Positions 24,450 to 36,490 of a DNA stretch of 64,000 nucleotides are shown here, one piece after another. Below the pieces are notes generated by a model. The model was given only the letters and a program-made list of their open reading frames with translations. It had not been told where the DNA came from and ran no database searches. The stretch lies in the NCBI GenBank assembly GCA_027605045.1, contig JAQFWX010000162.1:1-64000 (forward strand), read 5' to 3'. Position 1 is the first letter of the stretch. The number at the start of each line of letters is the position of its first letter. Source of the stretch: Phallus indusiatus. Lineage: Eukaryota; Basidiomycota; Agaricomycetes; Phallales; Phallaceae. The translations under genes and the position numbers were made by a program.

Positions 24450-25330
24450 CTTAGTGGACATACTCGTTGACATCCCAGATATGAAAACACCTGCGCAATA
24501 CAAAACCAATATAAAGTGAAGAAGTAATTCTGCGATAACTACTGAATCTAAAATTATGAGCTGCCGCCGCCAAATCTTTTTCTCCTTTTATTACGTCGCT
24601 CCATTTCGTCATCTGAAGCTTGAGATTGTTCAATCTGATGAAACGCAGTGAATGAGCAAGACAGTAATCAGTATGTGGTGAGAAAAAGGTCGTACCGCAT
24701 CATCATCATTACTTTTTTTTTCTTTCCTTTTCCTTTATATGATTCACCAGAATCATGTTCGGCCCGCAAAGTGCTCGCTGGTGGTGTTTTTATAATCTTG
24801 GAAGATTCACTAACTAGATCCTCCTGCCAGTGAAGTGCTTGCCCGGGGAGGCTTTAGTCTTCTAATGAAAGAAAAATTATTAGAGGGAAAGTAATGAAAA
24901 AGAATCGTGTGAGACTTACTTTCAAAGTTGATTGCTGTCTCGTCTCTATGTAAGGCTCCCCGAATCATATAGCTCTCTCTTCTCAATCAAAAAAAAAGGA
25001 GTTAGAGAGAATCAGTGAGACTCACCTCACCCATTGTCGGGAAAGCTAGTTAGATTTTTTGTTCTCGGGATGCACGACTGGTTCAAAGTTGTCTGATTAA
25101 TCTGATAATTCTTCTGAGTCCGTTTCTCTCAAAATGAAAGTGCTTCTGATGAAATTGGACAGGCACACAAATTCCCAAGGCCCAGCAAAATCGATCGAAT
25201 AAAACGCACATTACGAGCATGTGGGTGGTTTTTTGAGCGGTGTTTCTTCATCCTTTTCAAACGAGATAGTGATGCATATAGGTCGTGTGCTTTCAAGAAT
25301 AATGTGTCAGTCATGAAGGTTTGGGACTCT
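24450..25330 (-). other. Possible gene relic, coding-like pieces without a joined frame
   Basis: On the - strand there are exon-like pieces: YMIRGALHRDETAINFE, then LPGQALHWQEDLVSESS ... GESYKGKGKKKK, then IEQSQASDDEMERRNKRRKRFGGGSS and a stop near 24555. The first piece ends at a good GTAAGT donor and the third is preceded by a pyrimidine-rich CAG. I could not join them in one frame and do not recognise the protein. It may be a decayed gene or one with an exon I missed. Confidence 0.3.
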
Positions 25331-25815
25331 TAATTTAAATGCACAAGACATACTATTCACTGTTATATGAGAGTACCGATGCTCCTTGGGTCCATGTGGT
25401 GTTATGTGGTTCTTTTCTAAAGGCGGCTCAGACTTTGACTTTGCAAAAAAAAGGTAACATGCACGCCTTACCTTATTCGCTTGCGGGTTTCGTATATTTC
25501 CATCCGACTTTCACTTTCATCACGAAATCAATAAAGTTAAAAAAAAAAAAACAAATGGCAAAACGAAGGAAGGTGGAAAGTGCTGCTAAACCGGATGTAC
25601 AGGGATGTTGGCAAAGTGTGGAAGACGCAGGTGACTCGGAAGTGTTTGCCTTTTATAAAATGTTAAGTCCCTTCACGCTCCGCGGACTCGAGCTCCGTAG
25701 GACCTTCGTTAGAGGAGAGTTTATCTTAATTAAATTCCCACTTGATATAATGATAAAATAACTTTTTTCACCGCATAATTGTACATATTCAAAATCTAAC
25801 TGTGAAATAAAACTC
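25331..25815. other. Intergenic region
   Basis: About 490 bases with one open + frame but no recognisable protein. Nothing I can support. Confidence 0.3.
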
Positions 25816-25820
25816 ACGAA

Positions 25821-26775
25821 TCAAGACAAAAACGCGTCCAATCCAACATTATCTATCCATCTTTTCATTGCCGACGTTACAGATCCGCTATTTTTGAGAC
25901 CAAACATATAATAAGCGTACGTTCGAAATCTCTTTTGAGCTCGAAACTCGACTTTATGCAGATGTGAAGGCGAGCAAACTCCACTGCCTTTGGTAGAGAG
26001 GACAGTGTTCAAGCACCGCTTCAAATCCCCCGTTATATGCATCTCGATCAGACATAGAAAGCTACCAAAACATCCGAGAATCGTGCCGTAAATGAACCCA
26101 ACTTCGGTCATAATTGCTTCAAGCACCCGAAACGATTTTCTTTCATAAGGTGGGATTTTATGACACTTTAGCAGCTGAGAATACATATTCTGTGTGCACA
26201 AGGTGAATGAGAGCACAAAGAGTATTTTGAGAGATGGGTTGACTATATGGTTTTGAACCGGGGTACTCATGGGGAGTGGAAAGTACGGGAGGACGTCTAC
26301 AAAGCTCTTGAAAAAAAAATAACTGCATCATAGTAGAACGCCACTCACTATGACAAATGCACCGCCACCATAAAAACCAAAATTTGGCATACTGAATGAC
26401 GTAAAAGTAGCCCACATCATGAGGGTTAATTATGCTGGGGAATAACGCGATACCGCAACCGATAGCAAACCATGTCAACGAGCCGAGGAAACTTAGGATT
26501 GAAGTCGATGTCGATGTCGCCAAAAACGCCACCCTGCTCAACATAGGAAGAACGACCAATCCAACGGTGAAAAGATAAGCGTCGTAAACATATGTTAACG
26601 AAGTAGGGAGACACAGCAATAAGGGTCGTTCATGTTGAAGGGTACTACTGCTTTCCTCACAATCGAGATGGCGAACGTGACACAGTGATTGTACTTTTTG
26701 AGAATCGCAAGGGTCGACCAATGTGCCGGAGTCAAAATCCGCCTTGAAAATTCGCGATGGCGCGTCGAATTCCAT
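25821..26775 (-). CDS. Multi-pass membrane protein, function unknown
   Basis: Exons join into a protein with several hydrophobic helices. From the 5' side: YVYDAYLFTVGLVVLPMLSRVAFLATS, SILSFLGSLTWFAIGC, then across a 64 nt intron (about 26386-26449) VCQILVFMVAVHLS, and across a second intron YFVDVLPYFPLP and LKILFVLSFTLC, then EVGFIYGTILGCFGSFLCLIEM. The tail is basic and soluble (FRAQKRFRTYAYYMFGL...), stop at 25821. Without the 64 nt intron the gene looks frameshifted. The N-terminal exon structure is unsure: two frames upstream of 26620 both look partly coding, so the start at 26775 is a guess. Family not recognised. Confidence 0.5.
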
Positions 26776-27015
26776 TCTTTTTTTAAAAAAAGCTTCACAA
26801 CAGGAAGGGAAGAAAAGGTTCATATAATTTAATTATGTTTATTATGCTCTCCTAGTTTCTCTTCCCCCTTTTTTGTGCTTCCGGTGTAAATATGATGATA
26901 GGGGGTCGACCGAACTCAGACGATAGGTGAGTTGGTTTGTAAGCTCCAGAAGTCGAGACTCCGGGGGTACTAAATTGCCAATTACCTGCATATACAATGT
27001 GAACCTGCAAGTTGT

Positions 27016-28433
27016 TTAAGCGGGCGGTAGGAAGACGGTCCATAGAATAATGCTTGTTAATCCCCACAAAATGCTCCATACAGTCCAGCGACGACCCCAT
27101 GTGGGTTTCTCTAAATATAATCTCGCGGCGCTCCAATAAAGAAAAGGGAGTGATGATGCCTGGCGTAATATGATTTGAGTGTGCGCGAAAAAGAGGAGTA
27201 ACAGAGTGAATAGAAGCGCATGTATGGCATGCGGGAGAATTGACATTGTGTGAAAGAGTTTTGTACGGTCCCTGAATGATGATGATGATATATGGGAGAA
27301 CCCTTGTGAGGCAAGAGTAGTGCCAGCATTTGTTATGGTTGTAAGTGACCCCCAAAGTAGAAGAAGGATAACAGGGGCAGATATGACGAAGTTGGGTAGT
27401 TGTTGGAGGGTCCAATAACGCAGGAAGCCACTATTCCAATAAGTTGATTGTACATGTGTATAAATGGATGGAAGACGAGCTGAGCACCAAGGCCGAGGAT
27501 GTAGAGTATCGACACAAAATGCTCGGTAGCCATTATATTGATGGAATAAAAACGGAACAAGCGGGAAGAGTGAAAGTATGGCAGCCAATATTAATTTTGA
27601 GGGTCTGATCTGTATGTGCGCGTGTGTCTGTCAAAGGTAGCGTCAAGCAGGAAAATTATAAGACAGACTTTTTTACCACCCAGCCAGGACTCGGCGTTCT
27701 CGATGATGGCACCCCAAAGGATGAAACCGCCGAGTATGAGTGCATTAGATCGGAAGCTTCCTGCAAACAAAAAGACGCAGGCTGCTTTAAGCCACTGATG
27801 CTGGGCACAGTAGAGCATGCCTACGAGTGTTAAGAAAACAATGACTGCCTAAAATAGAACAAGACGAGCACATATATATATATATATATATATATTACCT
27901 TTGTAGGAAGCCCATGTAAACCATGGTTCTGTGTATGGGACTATCAAATGCGAGATGGAAGGACTTGAAGGCAAGAGCGACAGATATGCCGAAAGCAGTG
28001 CAAAGGGTCTAGACTGGGTATGATGGAAAGACAATAGATAGAGTAAACGAGTAGTATCCAAGGAAAACAGGGTTGAGATGATGAAATGGGGTACGACAGT
28101 TTTGACTAGAAGGGAGGGAGAAAGCCATTGACCGAGATGAGATAAGATACGGAGGATAGTAGGGAGGCCGGGCATGAAGGCGTATAGAAACTCATAGCGG
28201 TAACCATGCTGGGCAATAGTGAGGTAATGGAAGGCGTCCCATCTGAGGGCGATACTGGCAAATCTGGATAAAAGGGGAGAATCTGGATCGGTGCTTACGA
28301 GAGCGGGCGAAGCATCGAACAGGGGCAGATAAGATGAAAGAAAGGCAATCAAGATGGTGAGAACTCGAAGGGCCAATGTGGACCAAATGAGATTGCGGAT
28401 ATCGCGAGAACTTTGAGGAGGAGAAGATGACAT
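27016..28433 (-). CDS. GPI18: GPI mannosyltransferase II (PIG-V family)
   Basis: An ER membrane mannosyltransferase that adds the second (alpha-1,6) mannose to the GPI anchor precursor. The luminal signature is clear: ALRWDAFHYLTIAQHGYRYEFLYAFMPGLP, with the Trp-Asp pair the family uses near the catalytic site. Many hydrophobic helices follow, and the protein ends WSILWGLTSIILWTVFLPPA at 27016. The ATG at 28433 (MSSSPPQSS) is preferred; the frame is open a little further upstream but without an ATG. An intron at about 27845-27897 contains a (TA)n tract. A second intron lies near 27600-27665. It is divergent from the arrestin gene. Confidence 0.85.
27872..27895. repeat. (AT)12 microsatellite in a GPI18 intron
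   Basis: Twelve uninterrupted AT units inside the first GPI18 intron, close to its donor. Likely polymorphic between strains. Confidence 0.9.
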
Positions 28434-28949
28434 TGGGCAGCACAATGAGGAGGGCAAGGGGAAGGGGAATCCGGGAAACTGGGCAGCTGAGATGATATAA
28501 CCTCAGTGTTTGCACTGCTGGAGATGTCAATCAGGAGCCAGCACCGTGTGTGCAGGTTGTTGTTGTGTTGGTATCTCGGGTCGACTTCGGCGAGAGAGGG
28601 TTGCTTAGTCAGATTATACAAAACAACGGTATGCACGCTGCACGGGCGAAAAGAAAGAAAAAAAAAGTTTTTTTTAATCCAGCTTTTTAGGGCAGAAACT
28701 GAAAACGCCACAAAGGAACACCCGATGGGCCACTGGCCAGTGCACTGTCGGTGCAAGTAAAGGAACAAAGACCCAAGAGCACTAGAACCCTTAGGTAATA
28801 TGATCGGACCGGACAGAATAAAGAGGCAGTTGAGGCAGAGGCAGAAGAAGCCAGGCAGTGACGAGCAGTGACTAGTGACGAGTGACGAACAGAGTGACCT
28901 TGAGCAGTGTTGTCCTTTGGTTGTCCTCCTCCCTGCCTAAATACGCACT
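28434..28949. promoter_or_regulatory. Bidirectional promoter region, GPI18 / arrestin
   Basis: A 516 bp gap between divergent start codons. It contains a short imperfect direct repeat near 28859-28890 (gtgacgagca, gtgactagtgacgagtgacgaa). No known factor site is asserted. Confidence 0.4.
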
Positions 28950-31431
28950 ATGTCCACCTCTCATCCGCCCTCACCTCATATATATCCCCTGGATGCCTCT
29001 CAGCCTGTTCCTGTCCCTCCCCTTTCCCCACCTGCCTCTACTACACCTTCCCCGCTCGTTCACCACCATCCCTCCATGGGCCAGCCAAAACAGCACAACG
29101 CTCTCTCCATCGTTCTCCCAACCCCCTTTGTCTGTCTGCGAGGCACAGGTGTAAGCGTCGACCCCTCTGTCTTGCGAGGTCATGTCCTCCTCGAGCTCTC
29201 AGAGGCCACCGCGTTCAAGGAGATCAATCTTCAGTTTCGCGGCAAGGCTCGTCTTCCTGCCTCTCAAGGTGAAAGGCAAGTCTATCTATTCACTGTTTCT
29301 CGTCGCATATAGTCACTTACACGCACATAATCACAGCTCCTCAGTTTTAGGTGGAAACTATTCGAATAACGTTATCTTCAACCACGAGTGGTCCTTCCTT
29401 CAGGGCGAACTCACGCACACTCCTACCCTAAAGGCAGGACGCCACGTCTTTCCCTTCACCCTCCAAATCGAGGATTGGCTCCCCTCCACCCTCTCCATCC
29501 ATTCAGGTCTTGCCGGCATAAGCTACAAGCTCAGGGCAACTGCCGTTCGTCCGGGGTTTTCGTCAAATCTACATGCCGTATCTCCCGTCAGAATACTCCG
29601 CTCATTTCCATCCGAGGCTCTCGAGTACCAGCAAACTCTCGAATTGGAGAACACGTGGCCAGAAAAGCTCATGTATGCTATCATGGTCCCACACAAGGCA
29701 TGGGCTGCAGGCGACACCCTTTGCGCGCTTGTCAAATTCTCCCCTCTCAGCAAAGGCATTCGTATCACAGGCATAACGACCTCTCTTCACGAGCATCTCA
29801 AAACATTCGGTCGATCCGGTGCAACTCACGACGAAAATCGCGTCGCTTGCTCAGTTAAACATGAAATACAAAACGGTCGTGCCGTTTCTGTTCCTTACTT
29901 TAGTACAGCCAATAGTCTTCGATGGACACAGCAGCATAATAATCACTCCCCGTTTTCTACTAATTTGAGCACACCATCTGCGTCAGATGATGCTCGCTCG
30001 TCCTCCTTATCTGAACCATCCACTGTTGCCGCATCATCCCCTCCAGACACCCCTCTTTTAATTGTCACATCAAGTGGACGAAACACCAATGCTTCTGCAG
30101 ATGGATCCTCGCTGACATCATTAAGCTTAGCCGGCAATTCTTCTTCTGCGACGATAGCAGTAGCACCGCCGTGTCTTACCGGAGATACTAACTTTGACAT
30201 TGGTGAACAAGAGATCGTAACAACTCTCGAATTACCTCTACCAGCCGCATTGACTCCTACACATGCCGTCGAACCCATTATTCTTTCTCATCGACTGCGT
30301 TGGAACATTCTTCTCTCAAATCCCGATGGTCACGTATCAGAATTGCGATGTTCGTTGCCAATTCATATCTTAGATAGTAGCATTCTCGAGGATGCTCGAG
30401 CCGCAACTAGGGTGACGAGGAGGCTCTTGTTTGGACTTGAAATCACTCAGGACGACGGCGATGAAGCTCAATTACCTAGCTATCCCTCTCACGTCATGGA
30501 CCGCGTCCCGGACGACGAAGAACAAGCGGCTGCGGCTCTAGCCACGCAGAATGGCACACCATCCGGATTAGATTGGGTCAATATGCAATTAATGACAGAC
30601 GGCCAACGCAGTCATCCAACCACTCCGCCGGACAGCAGATTAACAAGCCGTACGTCGAGCCGCGCCCCAAGTCCCGAACGAAGAGACAGAGAAAGGGGCC
30701 ATCATGGATTCTTTTCTTCGTTGAAACCTTTCACCAAAGTTACATCGTCATTTAGTAATCATTCACGCCAAAGCAATCATGCGTCGCATATGCACGGCGA
30801 TAATAATAATAGTAGTAGTCATACTCCGGACGAATCGTCCTCTTCGTCTTTGTCACTAACTCTGTCTCCTTCTCATGGCTCAGCAACACCATTAGGAAGC
30901 TTTCCTCCTACACCCGATCGCTCCCAGCCAGGCACGCCACCCTTGTCGCACACCACCGTTCAGAATGGAATCCCACAACGTCGACCGATCTCAGCCTCCG
31001 CTTCTGCTTCTGCTTCGCGAACCAATTCTCCACGGAACGCTATTATTACGTTGCCAGGCGTTGATTCTTCTTCTTCTTCTTCTACTACTACTACAAGTAT
31101 TGACAACGAAGTCGCCGCTCTTTCCCGTGTCCCACACTACGCGATCGCGTCACGCGGATTTCTGGGTGGCATCACGCCTATCTCGAGCCTTCGGGGTCTT
31201 CCATCGTACGAGGAGGCATCACGCCCGTCGAGGACTACAGCTGCATCACCCGTTTCAACAACAACCACTGTTGTGGATTCATTGCCTTCATCCCATTCAC
31301 TGGGAAGACAGCTCCCTGCGCTTATGCCTATCCAGAACACTAGAGATATGAGTCGGCGAAGCGCAGCCGAGAGATCTTTCAGTGAAGGCGATTTGGCTGC
31401 TCGGTTTGCCAATGTCAGTCAAAGGCTATGA
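28950..31431 (+). CDS. Alpha-arrestin (ART-like ubiquitin-ligase adaptor)
   Basis: An arrestin-fold trafficking adaptor that would bring a Rsp5/Nedd4-type ligase to membrane proteins. The N-lobe runs from about FVCLRGTGVSVDPSVLRGHVLLEL through the intron to NHEWSFLQGELTHTPTLKAGRHVFPFTLQI. The C-lobe includes ENTWPEKLMYAIMVPHKAWAAGDTL. Two LPSY motifs (AQLPSYPSHV near 30470, RGLPSYEEA near 31195) are candidate WW-domain ligands. The tail is Ser/Thr-rich and probably phosphorylated. One intron splits the N-lobe: the best fit uses a GC donor at 29276 (AG|GCAAGT) with the acceptor at 29336, while a GT donor at 29269 with acceptor 29344 also keeps the frame. Start ATG 28950 follows a pyrimidine-rich leader. 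Confidence 0.87.
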
Positions 31432-32522
31432 ATGGGTGGATGTCGTCTGTATGCCGTGCCAAGCGCACAAGCGCATGCGTGAAAGAGATATAATCTAGTT
31501 GTTTTTTTTTGGAGGGATGCAATGGCACAGTGGAGAAGAGATGGAGTTGGGCTTCGTCTAGCCCTTATCTCTATTCTTCCTGCCACGATGTCATTCGTTC
31601 ATCGTCCATTTATCTATAACTGATTTATTTCATCCTTGCTGTCCAGTTGCAATTCCATTGCTTTTTCATTGCGCTCATATTGTTGAGTTGGGTTCCCCTT
31701 TCGGAGGGATGAACGAGCATTTTCTTCGATCATACATATATTTTCATTTCATCATCGTTCAAATGCATTTGCTTTGCTTTGCTTGTGTAGCAAATTCCGC
31801 ATCCGCGCTCGCGCTCGCGCTGAAATCCCTGGCCCTCCACACATTAACGGGCATCACACTTCTTTGAAGGCGGATCTTGTCTTCTCGCCGGAGTCGGTCG
31901 ACGTTTCGTTCCCACATGTTTTCGTTTTCTGATTTCTAATTCGGGTTCCTTGAATCGATTTTGGCCGACTTCATAATAATTGTAACACATCACTTGATTA
32001 TGAATCCAATACTCTCTATCAGTCTCTATCCTATCCTATCTATCCCACCCCTCCGCTCTTGTCTACTTTATTTTTAGACGTTTGTTCGGTTTCTTATATT
32101 ATCTAAACTTCCTTTTTACTTCGGAAAAAAAAGTGATAACATTTGTAACATTATCTTTTGGCATCATATAGATTATTATAGACTTTCTTGCATTGATCAT
32201 TACTGCTGTTCTATCCATAGACTCTGATTATCACACTTTGTTGTTCCGCTCAACTTGCAATCGGGAGTGCTCTTTACATTATAGAATTTTTCAGCACAAC
32301 CTGCGCGAAACTGTTTTGAAAATTTTGAATATATAAATCAAATATTATTTTAATACTACTTCGAAAATATACTTTCTAATCATCCATCCTCTACCATATA
32401 ACAATTTCTAGGGTTATTTCTACTTCTACGGGTTTAAGGCATCGGACCCAAAAAAAAAGGAACTTGGTGAATTATATTACGAGGTACTGATATTTACCCA
32501 TTACCCAAAACGATGGCAAAGC
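31432..32522. other. Intergenic region between convergent genes
   Basis: Nearly 1.1 kb between the stops of the arrestin and cytochrome c peroxidase genes. It should hold both 3' UTRs. T-rich and C/T-rich stretches are common and a short (cgcgct)n run lies near 31804-31820. No gene seen. Confidence 0.4.
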
Positions 32523-34133
32523 TCATTTGCTGGTTTGTTCGTCTAGGGTCTTCATTTCCCAAGGATCTGCGGTAACCCATTGCGTGGAGGGTACACCTAG
32601 CTCAAGCAGCTTGCTAAAGGCTTTTGAGAAACTATGGAAAGGTTATTTATGCCTGAAAATAAATAGATTCCTAATGTGCACGACGTACTCTGCGAAGAAT
32701 GCGTTCTCGTCATCTGCATATTTCTTGACATGGGTTTTGAATGACTTGTCCTGGACAAGAGCATAATCGGCTCTAAAATGAGTAATGAGTAATGAGTAAT
32801 GTATAAGATGTCGTAGTCAGCAAGAGCCCTTTTTGTTTTGATTTCACATACGGAAGCATCATCAAGGTTCGGGTACTCTTGTCCTCAAGTTGCTTCGGTC
32901 CACTCCACTTGCGCCAGTTCCACTTTTCATCTACCAGCAATTTGTAGAACGAGTTTGTGAAAGTGGTGGGTGAGAATGTCCAAGGTCCTTCGTAGCCCGA
33001 ACGATCGGTGTGGCAACGACCGATAGCATGAGCACCAACCAAAGCGACGATTTCTTGGTCGTTGAAGCTGGATTTTTAATGAGTTAATAAAATAATAAAC
33101 GTGTTTTGAGGAAAAAACGGTACCCCATGCGGTAAAAGATCTATAGATGAATTATATATAAATTTGATTAAGGAATATGGTATATGTATGAGTATACTTA
33201 CGTCTCGAATATGTCCTTGTCCTTGAGCGGCGTCGGGAAGACGACCATCTGGAGTAACATCCTTTTCAAATCCGTCAATTCGTCCGGGACGCCACGGAAT
33301 AGTAGGACCTTGCATTTCCTATCGAATGATACGTAATATTGAGAAAGAGAGAAGGGGAGAGGGGGGTATTGACATACTTGAATGGCAGCGACGCCAGCAA
33401 GAGTCCAAAGATCGCCATAGCTTATCCACGGAAACTCTTTTTTAACCTGTTCTAGTAGATTACGAGCGACAAGTAGACCGTTGTTGGCACCGTGAAGAGA
33501 TTCAGGAGCGAATCTCATGGTGGCGTAGTTGCTGAATGCGGAATTTGAGCGGGAAAAGAGAAGAGAATTTCGAATCTAAATGATTACCTTCCGCCAGTTT
33601 TGGTGTCTTTGTCGTATGTTCCAGACGCATGCCAAGCAAGACGGACCAGAACTGGACCATACGAACCGTCGTCGTATTCTCCTGCATCCAAAATGGAAGC
33701 AATCTTGTTGTATACCTTTAATATAAAAGGTGAGACATGAAGTTGAAATGAAGAGGGAAAGAGAAAAAACCACCTTTTGGTAGTCTGCTTTGGACGGAAC
33801 AAAGTTGGTGGCGGCTTTGAGAGATTGAGCGGCAGACTTGGCAGATGTGGCGGCCTTATCGCTGGAGGCAAAAACATAGTATGCGCCACCAGCAACGACG
33901 GCGCCCACACCTAGCCAAGCAAAGATATTCACGCTCGACTTGTTGCTGCTGTTGCCGCTGTTGGGCGGAGGGGTTGATGATGTCGGTGAGTCACCACCAG
34001 CTCCGGTATTTGCGGTGGTATATTGTCTAGCCAACCCACGATATAGATTTGGTCTCGTTGACGAGACAAAGGAACGAAGAACAGGACCGGTAGAACCAGT
34101 GGCAAGGCGAGAACGCAGGATAGAGGAGGCCAT
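32523..34133 (-). CDS. CCP1: Mitochondrial cytochrome c peroxidase
   Basis: A class I haem peroxidase that reduces hydrogen peroxide with electrons from cytochrome c in the intermembrane space. The N-terminus is an Arg/Ser presequence ([13 protein letters not shown]...), followed by a hydrophobic stop-transfer helix ([19 protein letters not shown]), the usual bipartite signal. The distal site [10 protein letters not shown] gives catalytic Arg, Trp and His; the proximal haem ligand lies in [28 protein letters not shown] and [41 protein letters not shown] complete the domain. At least six introns; the second last carries a 7-bp tandem repeat. Stop at 32523-32525. All key residues are present. 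Confidence 0.93.
32777..32801. repeat. 7-bp tandem repeat (AATGAGT)3.5
   Basis: Three and a half perfect copies of AATGAGT within a cytochrome c peroxidase intron, next to its acceptor. Confidence 0.85.
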
Positions 34134-35017
34134 TTAGTAGTATTGGTATTGGTATTATGTGTTGTAGTAGAGACAAGACAAGAAAAAAGGCTTATCGGCG
34201 TTGGGATTGATTAGCACTGTGTTATGTAAATTGGAACTGAAACTGAATTGAAATGAATTTTTTTTTTCAATGGCAAAATAGCGCCGCTCCCCCGTCAGGG
34301 CGATAAGACCCGGCGGCCCCCCAAAGTCCTACCATTCCGAGCTCCCCGAGCCCCGAGCCCCGATTCTTTTGCCATGTTGCCACCTTGCTTCAAGGTAGTC
34401 CCAGTGCATTTTTTTCGCGTTTTTGATTGATTACGCGGTTTCACTTGCACGAGTCTCCGGTTCTACAGGCCGAAAATGCATAATAGTTTCGGAAGGTGTG
34501 GAGAGTATTAACGGCGGAAGCCAAGCTGCTCTTTGGAAATCCTTGTCAGGACTTGGGGGAAAAATTCGAAACATCAAGTTGGTCCTGAGTAGCTTTCGTA
34601 CGCCTTTGCGTTACCAAAGGTGCCATTGAAGTTTTTGTTACCGTTAGTTAGGCATTCATTAATGTCTTCCGCATCGGCGAGCCTGAAAAAGTCATCACCA
34701 AAATGCAATTCATTCAAACCAACATTCAATTTCACAAACCAAATTCGATTCTCAAAAATGGCAATATTTGGGCAAATATCGCACCTTTGTCTCGGACTCC
34801 GATGAAGACATGACGTTCCAGCGACTTCGCCACGCTCCCCAATGTTACTGTTCGGACCGTGACGAGGCTCGAAGGAGGAGAGAAAGTTTAGAATCCGTCA
34901 AGCGGTATTTACACATAATATATATCACGCCAACGTATTGTTTGGTTAATTCCCTTTTTCACACAGGCAAAGAATCACCGGCTCCAACGTCCCTTAAGAA
35001 CAGTGGTTGAGCGAGGT
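34134..35017. other. Intergenic region upstream of CCP1
   Basis: Holds the CCP1 promoter. From about 34700 it resembles 53550-53830 (ttcgattc..., ctcggactccg-tgaa, tttttcacacagg), so its right half belongs to an old repeated segment. No gene can be supported. Confidence 0.4.
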
Positions 35018-35384
35018 TCGCTTCACTCTCACGACCGTCTTCCTTCGACCAAGGTGCACAGCCAATCCAGTCCTCTCGCTTCATCCGGTTTATGATTCTG
35101 CTCTAAATACCACAGACATTTTCATCATCTCTTTTCCTTGTCGTATTTACCCAGTTTAAAGTCTCGTGTCACTGCTTGAAAAGGAAAAGGCTGCCCACGA
35201 CTATCCGTTCTTGGCCAGCATATTGCTTTTATTATCAGCAGTCAATAGTCGCTTCGGACTCAGATTTCTTCTACTATAGGATGACATATGTACCTATGGA
35301 GTGTACCTGCTACATTATCTCAAAGATTGTCTGATTCGTTATGATGATGGCATAATCATGTCTGATAACATTCATCGCAGTATA

Positions 35385-36490
35385 CATTCCTACTCTTTAG
35401 TCGCTTGCCCCAACACAATCTTCAGCCTCGCGTTTCATTTAACTCAAGCGAGCCCAATGAAATACTTTTACTCACTCATCAGTATATAATTAACAGTTTT
35501 ATGAACTGTTCCCAACAAACCTTACACCGAGGTGGGTAGTCTCGGAAAATAACGCGGCATCCAAGCCCGGGGCCAATACACCAAATGGTACAGGAAAAAA
35601 ATCCATTTTAGTATTATATTGAGCTTTTTTTCCTTCTGAACACCGTACTTCTCATAGGAAATAAATACAACGTGGTGAAATATACCTTTGCAAGTCTGTT
35701 TGAAACTTTCCTGAAGCCTAAGGCCGCTGTTTCGACATTGCTCCCTTATTTCTGTGACATTTTAAAAACTCATTCGAAAGAACAATACTTGCCTGTAAAA
35801 AAACCGCATTGGATTGACGGGGAAATGGGTCCTCAAAGCCTCACTCGCATGTTAGACAAAAACCTACAAATTTGCGTCCACGGTAAAGTTCAGCTGAACC
35901 TACTTCTTCGCTGTCGAGAGATTCTTCATCGCATCGAGCTCAATTGTTTTATTAAATCATTATAGCAGACAACGTGCGATTTTCCATCTTCGGGCTCCTG
36001 CCTCAAGGCGAAAAGAGTTCAATATGTAGAGGTAGTGACCGACAACATTGATCTCAAACTGCGAAACGATCCTATTCACTGTAAGCTGCTTCATGAAGAT
36101 ATACGATGGTTTATCGCAAGCATATTTAATCGTAGTCAATGACAAACTCTTCGTTGAAGAGTACATGTACATAAAGCAGTCTCTTCTCTAGCACAAAAAA
36201 ACCACGAGTTAGAATGACCAAAATGGCATAGCGATATTATTATACAGATCAGAGTTACCGGACATACCTCGACGCGAATTCATCAGTTGCCTTTCTGACC
36301 GACTCGGAGTCGATATTTGCCATTATCCGGTTCCAAAACAAGGTTGCTTCTTTCTCAGCCTCCTTTTTCAAGAACGCAGTTGCGGCATCCGCTCGCCCCG
36401 CAAGATATCTTTTGGCCAGTCAAGTCCAGAATGCTGTTCGGATTTAGTTAAATCGGACTTCGTTCAATTGGGCGGAAAATGACTTACCCA
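35385..36490 (-). pseudogene. Short-chain dehydrogenase 1 pseudogene (copy A)
   Basis: A decayed copy of the intact dehydrogenase at 38697-39993. Recognisable pieces are FEINVVGHYLY (36030-36060) and a stretch matching the region before the catalytic site. The part that encodes the cofactor-binding TGGNGGIG loop is missing: about 150 bp present in copy B is deleted near 36405-36425. The C-terminal exon has stop codons and frame shifts. It cannot make an active enzyme. Confidence 0.75.

Noticed and set aside
26380..26450. A frame shift in the multi-pass membrane protein
   Set aside because: A 64 nt GT-AG intron ending in cattcag joins the two frames, so no error is needed.
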